In this document: one piece after another, positions 17,328-25,081 of the stretch
Layout: each line of letters opens with the position of its first letter
Position numbering within the stretch: the stretch's first letter is position 1
Source: Actinomycetota bacterium
GTDB lineage: Bacteria > Actinomycetota > CADDZG01 > JAHWKV01
DNA length: 64,000 bases
Assembly (NCBI GenBank): GCA_030447305.1
Contig: JAUJPC010000003.1
Coordinates: forward strand, 186,001-250,000
Direction: 5' to 3'
Made by a program: the position numbers and the translations under genes
Notes under the pieces: generated by a model
What the model saw: the letters and a program-made list of their open reading frames with translations, nothing else
Told to the model about the DNA's origin: nothing
Database searches by the model: none

Positions 17328-18086
17328 TTAGCCGGCTCCGTTAGCTCCGTCAGCTCCGCCATCTCCGTCGACTCCGATGCCGCCGCTGGAACCGGCTGCG
17401 CCGGCGCCGCCGCTGGGGGCACCTTCGCCGCCTTCGCCGCTCTCGCCGCCTTCGCCGCCTTCGCCGCCGTCGCCGCTTTGAGCGTCGCCGCCGTCACCGT
17501 CGCCACCGGCGCCCCCGGTGCCGTTGCCGCCGTCGCCGCCGCCACAGCCACCGCCGCTGCCGTCGCAGACGCCGTTGCCGCCCGTGCCGCCGTCGCCGCC
17601 GCCACCGCTGGCGCCGTGGCCGATGGTTGCACCGGCGTACGCACCGCTGCCACCGGCTGCGCCGCCGCCGCCGCCGTCGCCGCCGACGCCGCCGCCGTTG
17701 CCGCCGTCGCCGCCGCTGCCGTCGCCACCGTCGCCGCCGTCGCCGCTGCCGCCCTCGGCGGCGCCGCTGTCGCCACCGGCGCCGCCTTCGCCGCCGTCGC
17801 CGCTGTCGCCGCCGGCGCCGCCGGCGCCGGTCTCAGCTGCCTGCTCGTTGTCGCCGGTCTCCAACTCGAATTCCTGCACGCAACCCGTGCCGGCGTTGCC
17901 GCCGACGTTGATGTCGCCAGCTTCTTCTTCGTCAGGGTCCGGGTCGGGGTCGGGGTCACCGTCCAGGTCGACGTCGACGAAGGGGAAGTTGTTCGCCGGA
18001 CAGAGGTTTTCTGCTACTGCGGTCGGGACCAACAGAGCCGCCGCGAGGGCGAGCATCATGAGGGTGCCCATGAGTTTCTTGATCAT
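17328..18086 (-). CDS. Gly/Asp-rich secreted repeat protein, paralog 2
   Basis: 252 residues, ribosome-binding site AGGAGGTAG before ATG. A signal peptide covers 1-25 (MIKKLMGTLMMLALAAALLV...AVAE). An Asp/Pro run (DLDGDPDPDPDPDEEE) is followed by NVGGNAGTGCVQEFELETGDNEQ, shared almost exactly with paralog 3. The rest is Gly/Asp/Ala repeat (GGDGGDGSGGDGG), interrupted at about 150-165 by the conserved island YAGATIGHGASGG. Cys occur in NLCP, GTGCV and VCDGSGGGC. It resembles no domain I can name; it is not a true RTX repeat because the aliphatic position is missing. Confidence 0.75.
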   Translation of the reverse strand: MIKKLMGTLMMLALAAALLVPTAVAENLCPANNFPFVDVDLDGDPDPDPDPDEEEAGDINVGGNAGTGCVQEFELETGDNEQAAETGAGGAGGDSGDGGEGGAGGDSGAAEGGSGDGGDGGDGSGGDGGNGGGVGGDGGGGGAAGGSGAYAGATIGHGASGGGGDGGTGGNGVCDGSGGGCGGGDGGNGTGGAGGDGDGGDAQSGDGGEGGEGGESGEGGEGAPSGGAGAAGSSGGIGVDGDGGADGANGAG

Positions 18087-18279
18087 TACTACCTCCTGTG
18101 CGTTTTCGAAGCTAAACCGAGTTCACATCTGGGATCGGTCAATATACTTACCGCTCGAGCAGATTCCGAGCCGGTGGTTGAACCCTATCAGATCCGCGGG
18201 TGAGAAAGTCAACGTTCCCAACGGATTTTGCAGTAAGTAAGTGCAGGGTTCTATGGGTCTTTTGGAAAGAGACAAAATG

Positions 18280-18312
18280 AAAGAAGGGGCGGCCGGAGGC
18301 CGCCCCTTCTTT
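18280..18312 (-). terminator. Terminator of Gly-rich paralog 3
   Basis: A perfect 15-bp stem AAAGAAGGGGCGGCC with loop GGA, 19 bp after the stop at 18332. The minus-strand continuation is TCATTTTGTC. Confidence 0.88.
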
Positions 18313-18331
18313 CTGTGAAGCTGCTCCTGGC

Positions 18332-19081
18332 TTAGGCGCCGCCGTCGTTTCCGTCGACTCCGATGCCGCCGCTGGCACCGGCTGCGCCAGCGCCACCGCT
18401 GGCTCCACCGTCACCCGCGTCGCCGCTGTCGCCACCGTCTCCGGCTTCGCCGCCTTCGCCGCTCTCAGCGTCGCCGCCTTCGCCGTCGCCACCGGCACCG
18501 CCGGTGCCGTTGCCGCCGTCGCCGCCGCCGAAGCCGCCGCCGCCGTCGCCGCCGTCGCCGTCGCTGCCGTCGCAGGCACCGTGGCCGCCATTGCCGCCGT
18601 CACCGCCGCCGCCGCTGGCGCCGTGGCCGATGGTTGCGCCGGCGTAGTGACCGCTGCCACCCGCCGCACCGCCGCCGCCGCCGTCGCCGCCGACGCCGCC
18701 GCCGTCGCCGCCGTCGCCACCGCTGCCGTCGCCGCCGTCGCCGCCGTCGCCGCTGCCGCCGGTCGCTGCGCCGCTGTCGCCGCCGTCGCCGCCGGCACCA
18801 CCCTCGCCGCTGTCGCCGCCGTCTCCGCCGTCACCGGTGACCGCCTCTTGCTCGTTGTCGCCGGTCTCTAGCTCAAACTCCTGCACGCAACCCGTGCCGG
18901 CGTTGCCGCCGACGTTGACGTCGCCGACTTCCTCGTCATCAGCGGCACCATCGCCATCAGCGTCTACGAAAACGATGGGCACGTTCACCGCGGGACATTC
19001 ATTCTCTGCCACTGCAGTCGGGACCAACAGAGCCGCCGCCAGGGCGAGCAACATGAGGGTACCCATGAGCTTCTTGATCAT
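18332..19081 (-). CDS. Gly/Asp-rich secreted repeat protein, paralog 3
   Basis: 249 residues, same AGGAGGTAG ribosome-binding site, and signal peptide nearly identical to paralog 2 (MIKKLMGTLMLLALAAALLV). The acidic linker (DADGDGAADDEE), the block GTGCVQEFELETGDNEQ and the island YAGATIGHGASGG are shared with paralog 2, and the remainder is GGDGGDG-type repeat. The close match, including the terminator, indicates a recent tandem duplication. The acidic Gly-rich composition suggests a hydrated or calcium-binding extracellular layer, which is inference only. Confidence 0.75.
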   Translation of the reverse strand: MIKKLMGTLMLLALAAALLVPTAVAENECPAVNVPIVFVDADGDGAADDEEVGDVNVGGNAGTGCVQEFELETGDNEQEAVTGDGGDGGDSGEGGAGGDGGDSGAATGGSGDGGDGGDGSGGDGGDGGGVGGDGGGGGAAGGSGHYAGATIGHGASGGGGDGGNGGHGACDGSDGDGGDGGGGFGGGDGGNGTGGAGGDGEGGDAESGEGGEAGDGGDSGDAGDGGASGGAGAAGASGGIGVDGNDGGA

Positions 19082-19305
19082 TTACTACCTCCTCGTAACT
19101 GCTACTTGCTTCTACGTTTCGTGGACATTGCCGCCACGACCGTATGAGTTCCTGCTCGGTTTACTGCTCGGATATTGCAAGTTAACGAATGGATACTACT
19201 TGATTTACCCCGACCTGCTAGACCCTAAGGCAAAGTTCTTGAAGTAATTTGCCATGCGTGAGCTTGGCGCATGAATACTACTTGGGGCCGCCGGTTACTT
19301 CAAGA

Positions 19306-19833
19306 TTACTGGCCCTTCTTAGTGGATTTGACCCGGGGGAAGATCTCGGCAGCCGAGGCGGCTCGATCCAGGATGAGGATGCCGTCCAGATGGTCGATCT
19401 CATGCTGAAGGGCCCGAGCCTCGAACCCCGACGTGGAAACGTCCAGATTTTTTTGATCCAGACAGACCGCTTTGAGCGTTATTCGCTCCGCTCGCTTTAC
19501 GTTGGCGGTGATCTCGGGCAGCGAAAGACAACCCTCGCGGCCGATCGCCGATCCTTCGGAGTCGGAGATTCTTGGGTTGATCAACACCAGCCTCCCGTGG
19601 CTCTCCTCCGCTTTGGGATGGCTGCTCACGTCTACCACGATGATCCGCAGTAGAACTCCGATCTGGGGAGCGGCGATTCCCACGCAACGGTTGTGGGCCG
19701 CCATGGTGTCGACCAGGTCCTGCGCTACGCTGCGGACCGTGTCGTCGACGCGCTCGACGTGCGCCGCAGGCTGCTTCAGCCGTGGATCGGGGTAAACGAG
19801 AACCTTGCGAATCACTGGAGCACTAGAGCTCAT
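19306..19833 (-). CDS. def: Peptide deformylase
   Basis: 175 residues with all three deformylase motifs: GIAAPQIG near 53, EGCLSLP near 100 and QHEIDHLDG near 143. The Cys and two His bind the metal, and Glu of HEIDH is catalytic. The enzyme removes the formyl group from new N-terminal methionines. Its start overlaps the 3-prime end of the ACT-domain gene by 11 bp, so the two are probably translated together. Confidence 0.96.
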   Translation of the reverse strand: MSSSAPVIRKVLVYPDPRLKQPAAHVERVDDTVRSVAQDLVDTMAAHNRCVGIAAPQIGVLLRIIVVDVSSHPKAEESHGRLVLINPRISDSEGSAIGREGCLSLPEITANVKRAERITLKAVCLDQKNLDVSTSGFEARALQHEIDHLDGILILDRAASAAEIFPRVKSTKKGQ

Positions 19834-20347
19834 CGGGCTCGGCCGTGCGCAGTGTCACCTCCACCCCCATCTCGGCCGCTATCGGACGAAGCCGGGCATC
19901 CAGGGTCGAGGCGTCGAGCCCGGGGGGGAGCTCCACATCGAGCATGACCGTATAGATGCCCCCCGCTATGCGGCTCACCAGGTCGGTGATATTCACGTGT
20001 TGGCTCGCCAGCTCGTTTGAGATCGTGTACACAATGCCCGGATGGTCGGAGCCGTACAGGGAGATGACGTAAGGCCGGAGGTGTTCCGGCCCCCGCGTAC
20101 TATCCGTAGCGTCGGTAACGGTTATCGAGAGAGCCATTCGTGAAGCCGTCGGCTCCAAGGAGTGTTGGAGATCCGACGCGGACAATCCATCGGGCGCCTC
20201 GATAAGCATGATCATGGCGAATTGGCCGCCCAGCAGGGTCATGGAGCAGTCGGACAGGTTGCATCCGAGCTCGAATAGAACCTTCGTCACGCCGGCAACG
20301 ATGCCGGGCCGGTCCTTTCCTATCGCCGTCAGCGCAAGCTCGTGCAT
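19823..20347 (-). CDS. Tandem ACT-domain regulator (GcvR-like)
   Basis: 174 residues made of two ACT domains, about 1-80 (GKDRPGIVAGVTKVL) and 90-170 (GSDHPGIVYTISNEL). This layout matches the glycine cleavage repressor GcvR group, in which ACT domains sense amino acids. No DNA-binding domain is present, so any regulation would act through a partner. It is divergent from rsiG. Confidence 0.82.
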   Translation of the reverse strand: MHELALTAIGKDRPGIVAGVTKVLFELGCNLSDCSMTLLGGQFAMIMLIEAPDGLSASDLQHSLEPTASRMALSITVTDATDSTRGPEHLRPYVISLYGSDHPGIVYTISNELASQHVNITDLVSRIAGGIYTVMLDVELPPGLDASTLDARLRPIAAEMGVEVTLRTAEPDEL

Positions 20348-20442
20348 TCGGGTCTCATCTCTCGGGGGCCCTACGCTCCGGTACAGGCGGCACCGGAATC
20401 TTCGACGTTACAGCAGCCGAGTTAAACTTGGGGGCAATCAAC

Positions 20443-20470
20443 CAGTGTGGCCCAAGCAGTGTGGCCCAAG
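20443..20470 (+). repeat. Tandem 14-bp direct repeat before rsiG
   Basis: CAGTGTGGCCCAAG occurs twice head to tail, ending 20 bp before the rsiG start codon. It could be a regulator site or a recent duplication. A similar TGTGTGGCC core recurs at 24911 and 24938. Confidence 0.7.
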
Positions 20471-20489
20471 TTGGCCGGAGGATCCAGAC

Positions 20490-21026
20490 TTGCCCGAAAA
20501 GCGAGAAAGACGGGAGGACAGAATTCTGGATCCCGAATTCCTTACAGGTGTCGAATCGATTCCAACGGCCGACCTTCGCCTCCGGAGGGACGAATGCCGC
20601 GAGCTGGAGGCGGAATTCTCCTACGCTCGCCGCCTGCTCCAGGGCAAGATCGACATTCTCGCCTCCGAGCTGAAGCGCCGTTCGGAGGGGGGCGACTCGG
20701 GAATGGGTGATCTGGTCAGCCGGCTGCCCTCGATCCTTGCCGACGAGGCACGTTCCGGCCCTGCGACCCGCCTTCTGGCGACCGAGCTGCCCCGCAACGC
20801 CGGCAGGTACCGCCGGCAAACCGAGCGGCTGGCCACCGGGGTCGCCGATATCGAGTCCTCGTCCCCTGAGGAGCTGTCCGCCATGGTGGAGGAGCTTGCC
20901 GCAGAAGAGCGCAAGGTATCCGAAGACAGGCGCCGGGCACAGCAGATCATCGACGGGCTCAACGCAGAGCTGGTGAGGCGTTACCGGAAGGGTGAAGAGG
21001 ACCCCTCGGCCCTGCTGAGCTCTTAG
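20490..21026 (+). CDS. rsiG: RsiG-like c-di-GMP-binding anti-sigma factor
   Basis: I choose TTG 20490 because GGAGG lies 8 nt upstream; 178 residues. Two predicted helices carry the exact RsiG motif E-x3-S-x2-R-x3-Q-x3-D: E40-S44-R47-Q51-D55 and E140-S144-R147-Q151-D155, exactly 100 residues apart. In Streptomyces, RsiG uses these two helices to bind a c-di-GMP dimer and sequester the sigma factor WhiG. The double motif matches the Streptomyces type rather than the single-motif homodimer described for early-branching relatives. A c-di-GMP phosphodiesterase gene follows 9 bp downstream, which supports a c-di-GMP role. No whiG is in this window. Confidence 0.9.
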   Translation: MPEKRERREDRILDPEFLTGVESIPTADLRLRRDECRELEAEFSYARRLLQGKIDILASELKRRSEGGDSGMGDLVSRLPSILADEARSGPATRLLATELPRNAGRYRRQTERLATGVADIESSSPEELSAMVEELAAEERKVSEDRRRAQQIIDGLNAELVRRYRKGEEDPSALLSS

Positions 21027-21035
21027 GTCATTTGG

Positions 21036-21809
21036 ATGAGCCCCCACCCTCCGGAGGTGACCGAACCCGGCACCACGACGCCGTCCGAGTTCGACTCCGA
21101 GATGGATTACCGGGCGGAGCTGGAGCGAACCCGCTCCCAGCTGCTGGTATTCGCCCGCGACATGAGCGCCGTCCACCAGCGCAAACGTGAGCACGAACAA
21201 AGGCTGAGCGTGCTCCTGGAGGAGCTCCGGACCGACTACCTGTCCATCGTGGAGACTCTGGCTCTGGTTGTCGAGGCCAAGGACCGGTACACCTCCAACC
21301 ATCTCGAGAGGTGCAAGCGCTACGGCATAGCGCTCACCAGCAGGATAGATGCCGAGCTGATCACGCCCCAGCTGCAGTACGGCTTCCTGCTGCATGACGT
21401 GGGTAAGATCGGCATCCCGGAAGCCATCCTCATGAAGCCCGGACCGTTGACCGAGGAGGAGATGACCATCATGCGGACCCATCCGCTGATCGGCGTCCAG
21501 ATAGTAGCGCCGATGCGTCGGGTCCTCGACGACGTGACGGTCGAGGTGATCCGCCACCACCACGAACGTTTTGACGGCACCGGCTACCCCGAACGAAAGG
21601 CAGGGAGCGATATCCCGCTTTCGGCCCGGATCTTCAGCGTGGTCGACAGTTTCGACGCGATGACGTCGGACCGGCCCTACCGCAAGGCCCTGGCTCTGGA
21701 CGAGGCCCTGACCCGGCTGAGGGCCGAGTCGGGACGCCAGTTCGATCCCGACGTCGTGGCGGAGTTCGAGCAGCTGATGCAGAGCATCCAGTCCCCCGAA
21801 GACTGGTAG
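21036..21809 (+). CDS. HD-GYP domain cyclic-di-GMP phosphodiesterase
   Basis: 257 residues. Residues 25-75 look like a coiled coil. The HD-GYP domain has H120-D121 in LLHDVGKIGIPE and the second signature HHERFDGTGYP at 175-185, followed by FDAMTSDRPYR. These residues bind the metal pair and hydrolyse c-di-GMP. It lies 9 bp after rsiG and is probably co-translated, so it could lower the c-di-GMP that RsiG senses. No receiver or membrane domain is present; the coiled coil may be the input or partner surface. Confidence 0.92.
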   Translation: MSPHPPEVTEPGTTTPSEFDSEMDYRAELERTRSQLLVFARDMSAVHQRKREHEQRLSVLLEELRTDYLSIVETLALVVEAKDRYTSNHLERCKRYGIALTSRIDAELITPQLQYGFLLHDVGKIGIPEAILMKPGPLTEEEMTIMRTHPLIGVQIVAPMRRVLDDVTVEVIRHHHERFDGTGYPERKAGSDIPLSARIFSVVDSFDAMTSDRPYRKALALDEALTRLRAESGRQFDPDVVAEFEQLMQSIQSPEDW

Positions 21810-21857
21810 GCGTCCTGTTCGCAAGGCTACTTGCGTGGTTCTGCTAGCGTCGCCACT

Positions 21858-22865
21858 GTGGACATCAAGACTCATCAGGTTGCCGACGCCTTTGGGCTCC
21901 CGGAGTGGCAGACCCTCCTGAAAGCGGATCCCAACCGGCATATCTTTGCCGGTCCGGAGTGGAACCGGCTCTGGTGGGAGCGGTTTGGGGAAGGGAGCCA
22001 GGAGGGATTGGTGTTGACCTTTTGGGCTCCGGAGCCGGTTGCGCTTGCCGCCTTGACCATCGACCAGACGCCCGACGGCCGCAGGATGCGCTTTCTGGGG
22101 GGCGATGATCTGACCGACTACCAGGGTCCCCTCATCGCAGCCGAAGCGCATCGCCAGCCCGTGGCCGACGCGTTCCTTAGGTTCCTGGTCGAGGACTTCG
22201 ACGGCTGGGACTACCTCGAAGCCAAGGGGCTCCCCGTGCCCTTCCACTTCTCCGAATGGCTTGTCGAAGCGGCAGACCGAATGGGGCTCGCCTTCGACCT
22301 GGAGCTGCACGAGCTGACCGCCGTCCTGATGTTGCCTTCCCGGTGGGACGACTACCTGGCGGGGCTGGGGTCCAAGAAGCGGCATGAGCTCGCGCGAAAG
22401 ATGCGCCGTTTCGATCGAGAGGCGGGATCCGCAACCGTGAGAACGAGCGACGACGAGCGGCTAGAAACCGACATCGAAGCTTTCATCGAGCTCCATAAGG
22501 CCAGCGGGGGGGAGAAGGGTGAGTTCATGCTGCCGGCTCGGGAGGCCTTCTTCCGGGATGTGGCGGCCACCCTTCAGCCTCTTGGCATGCTGTCACTGGA
22601 CTTCCTAGAGCTTCAGGGCCGTCCGATTGCCGCCGCCATCTCGTTTCGCTACGACGGGGTCTTCTATCTCTACAACTCGGCGTACGACCTGTCGCTCCGA
22701 CCCATATCGCCGGGACTGATCCTTGTTGCCCGGCTGATAAGGCGGTCTATCGAGGAGGGAGCTCGTCGATTCGACTTTCTACGGGGCCGGGAGCGCTACA
22801 AATACGACCTTGGCGCTGAACCCATGCCCCTGCACTGGATATCAATACGTAAGCCTCCGAGGTAG
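21858..22865 (+). CDS. CelD/BcsL-like GNAT acetyltransferase
   Basis: 335 residues from GTG 21858. TAGCGT ends exactly 7 nt before this GTG, the spacing of a leaderless actinobacterial promoter; TTG 21831 would add nine residues. The protein matches the CelD/BcsL group of acetyltransferases, often linked to polysaccharide synthesis, with FAGPEWNRLWW near 30, the LGSKKRHELARKMRRF region near 175, and the closing RGRERYKYDLGAEP. Target and acyl donor are unknown. It sits between the c-di-GMP genes and an MshA-like glycosyltransferase. Confidence 0.75.
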   Translation: MDIKTHQVADAFGLPEWQTLLKADPNRHIFAGPEWNRLWWERFGEGSQEGLVLTFWAPEPVALAALTIDQTPDGRRMRFLGGDDLTDYQGPLIAAEAHRQPVADAFLRFLVEDFDGWDYLEAKGLPVPFHFSEWLVEAADRMGLAFDLELHELTAVLMLPSRWDDYLAGLGSKKRHELARKMRRFDREAGSATVRTSDDERLETDIEAFIELHKASGGEKGEFMLPAREAFFRDVAATLQPLGMLSLDFLELQGRPIAAAISFRYDGVFYLYNSAYDLSLRPISPGLILVARLIRRSIEEGARRFDFLRGRERYKYDLGAEPMPLHWISIRKPPR

Positions 22866-22997
22866 CCCGCCGCCCGGCTGCGTGCTCGCTTTGCGTACTA
22901 AGGACGGCCCTGAGCTACCATTTTCCTAGTTGAATAAAGCTGCGGCCGAGACTTTGTAAAGGCTTGTATAGCTTTCCCGTTCCGATAACGAAGGGCC

Positions 22998-24353
22998 TTG
23001 ACGTTGGCCGTTAGAGATTTCTCCCCTACCGCCGCACCCGTCTACCGGCCGATTCGGCGCGTGGCCATGCTGGTGGTCCACTCCAACCCGCTGGCGGAGC
23101 CGGGGGAAGGGGATGCCGGCGGCATGACGGTCTACGTGCGGCAGATGGCCTACAGCCTGGTCCAGCGCGGGATCGAGGTGGACATCTTCACCCGTCGAGA
23201 TTCGGCCGGGACTCCGTCCGAGGTAACCCTTCGTCCGGGGGTGCGCGTGATCCAGGTCGAGGCCGGAAGCCCCGATCTTTCGAAGGAGCGGATCCCCGCC
23301 TTTCTGCCCGAATTCAGCGCCAGGCTCTTGAGCCTGGTGGAAGAGTCAGGTCTCGACTACGACGTCGTCCACAGCCACTACTGGCTTTCGGGAAAGGTCG
23401 CGGCGATAGCGAGTGCCCGCTGGAGGGTGCCGTTCGTGCACACCTTCCACACGCTTGGCCGGGAGAAGAACCGGGCCAAGCGTCCGGGAGACCTGATGGA
23501 GCCGGAGCTCCGTTTGGACGGAGAGGCCCGTGTGATCGCCGATGCGTGTGCGATCGTGGCGAGCACCGTCGAGGAACGCAAGGCGCTCATCGAGCTCTAC
23601 TCCGCCCACCCGGAGCGGATCCACCTGATTCCTCCGGGAGTGGACCACGCCACCTTCCGCCCGGGGGACCGGGAGGCGGCAAAGGAGTCGCTGAGCCTGT
23701 CCGGCAAGAGAGTGATGCTGTTCGTCGGTCGGCTTCAGCCTCTAAAGGGAGCAGACATTGCCATTTCAGCTCTCGGTCACCTGGTGGAGTGGGGCAGGCT
23801 CAAGGCCGATGAGGCCGAGCTTCTCATCGTCGGAGGGTCCAGCGGTGCGTCGGGCGCTGGAGAGGCTGAGAGGCTCGCGCAGCAGGCGGCCGAGCTCGGC
23901 CTGTCGGACATGGTTCGCTTCATCGCCGCACAGCCGCACCACCACCTGCCGGGCTTTTACCAGGCGGCTGACGTCTGCCTGGTCCCTTCCTACACGGAGT
24001 CCTTCGGCCTGGTGGCTCTCGAGGCCCAAGCGTGCGGGGTGCCGGTGGTCGGTTCGGCGGTGGGCGGGCTCAAAGCGATCGTTCGTCACGGGCAAACCGG
24101 ATTCCTGGTGGCCCCCGGAGCTTCGGAGTCCTTTGCCGAGAGAGCCTGGATGGTGCTTTCGGATTCCCGTTTGTCGGGCAGCATGGGGAGGATTGCGGTT
24201 TGCTCATCCGGGGACTTCGCGTGGGACCGATCGGCCGGCGAGCTGCACGATCTATACACCGCCGGGTCCAGAAGCGACGATTGCTCGCCCTCCTCAATGT
24301 GGAGCGGGAAGAAACCTTTTGGGTCGCGAACAATTGTCCTGAGGCGGTCTTGA
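22998..24353 (+). CDS. MshA-like family 4 glycosyltransferase
   Basis: 451 residues with a two-domain GT-B fold. The N-terminal PGEGDAGGMTVYVRQ loop near 38 and HSHYWLSG near 124 are typical of MshA, which makes N-acetylglucosaminyl-inositol phosphate in mycothiol synthesis. The C-terminal UDP-sugar site has VGRLQPLKGAD near 245 and ESFGLVALEAQACGVPVVG near 335. Other GT4 enzymes share these motifs, so MshA is likely but not certain. TTG 22998 or TTG 23004 could start it; the second is better spaced from AAGGG. The last 30 residues are not family-like and may reflect decay or a frame error. Confidence 0.8.
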   Translation: MTLAVRDFSPTAAPVYRPIRRVAMLVVHSNPLAEPGEGDAGGMTVYVRQMAYSLVQRGIEVDIFTRRDSAGTPSEVTLRPGVRVIQVEAGSPDLSKERIPAFLPEFSARLLSLVEESGLDYDVVHSHYWLSGKVAAIASARWRVPFVHTFHTLGREKNRAKRPGDLMEPELRLDGEARVIADACAIVASTVEERKALIELYSAHPERIHLIPPGVDHATFRPGDREAAKESLSLSGKRVMLFVGRLQPLKGADIAISALGHLVEWGRLKADEAELLIVGGSSGASGAGEAERLAQQAAELGLSDMVRFIAAQPHHHLPGFYQAADVCLVPSYTESFGLVALEAQACGVPVVGSAVGGLKAIVRHGQTGFLVAPGASESFAERAWMVLSDSRLSGSMGRIAVCSSGDFAWDRSAGELHDLYTAGSRSDDCSPSSMWSGKKPFGSRTIVLRRS

Positions 24354-25081
24354 CTGCCCCCGGCGACGCTCGGTAACTTGTCCCAGTCGCAAGCGGTCAG
24401 GGAGTCTCCCGGCAGCGAAGCGGTCCTGTAAGAGCTTTAGCGAATCCTCGCTAGTCTCTCGTCTTTGAAGGCTTACGCCTGCAGAGGCGAGGATTTGGGC
24501 GGGAAGGCCATTGCATCTGCAGGGTCGTGGAGCCGGTTTCTCGGACAGCCTGTGGCTCGCAGGGCCCAAGATGCCGTAAGGAGGCACGGAGCTGTGTTCG
24601 GGGAAGTGCGCAGCGAAGTGCGACCCGAGGTACCTCGGGCCCTGCGGCAATTTCGGGCCCGTCAGCAGAGCGGGAATAATTCTGCGGCATCGCCCTTGAC
24701 CGTCCTCTGAGGCCAAATGTAGGTTTCTTCAGTCCCGAGCGGTACTGAGGACCGGCAGCGGATCCTTGTGGCGGCTCAGTTCAGGCCGAAACCTTTTTCG
24801 GCGAGGTCGGGAATCCGGCAACGCCCACAGGAAGTACAGCCTTCTGAGCGCCCGAAGTGATCGCAAAGGCATCTGGATTGCTCGGGATTCTTTAGGGCTC
24901 AGGCCAATAAGGTTGTGTGGCCAGCCGAAGTTGGGCGGGTTGTGTGGCCCCAACTCCTGAGCCTTAAAGCTTTTGGCGAGGGATGGGCCCTCGGGGTGCT
25001 CCGAAGGGAGGAGTCGCCCGCCAAGGGCCCACCCCTCGTCGCGCCCCTTCTCCTTCTTATTGCGTCTGCGATACTGCCTCA
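24354..25081. other. 728-bp gap without a convincing gene
   Basis: Between the MshA-like gene and proC. ORFs of 81 to 140 residues exist on both strands, but none has a ribosome-binding site, family motif or natural composition. A structured element with repeats lies at 24890-24969. I see no tRNA, rRNA or insertion element. Confidence 0.5.
24890..24969. other. Long interrupted hairpin with nested stems
   Basis: An outer 14-bp stem (24890-24903 with 24956-24969, one G-T pair) encloses 52 nt. Inside, AGTTGGG/CCCAACT (24929-24935 with 24949-24955) makes a second stem, and GGTTGTGTGGCC occurs twice (24911 and 24938). This could be a structured RNA or a complex operator. It matches no RNA family I recognise. 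Confidence 0.4.

Noticed and set aside
17328-19081. CRISPR-like or satellite array suggested by dense GCCGCCGCC repeats
   Set aside because: The repeats are codon-level GGDG patterns inside signal-peptide-bearing genes with ribosome-binding sites; there are no constant repeat/spacer units.
17328-19081. RTX calcium-binding toxin family
   Set aside because: The nonapeptide GGxGxDxUx needs a large aliphatic residue at the eighth position; these repeats lack it, and signal peptides replace type I export.
20355-22385. Long 676-codon minus-strand open frame
   Set aside because: It is the antisense shadow of rsiG, the HD-GYP gene and the CelD-like gene. Its translation has no domain, while the plus-strand frames carry exact motifs.
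24294-24716. 140-codon minus-strand ORF after the MshA-like gene
   Set aside because: It overlaps the MshA 3-prime end, has no ribosome-binding site and has an unnatural Pro/Arg/His-rich composition.
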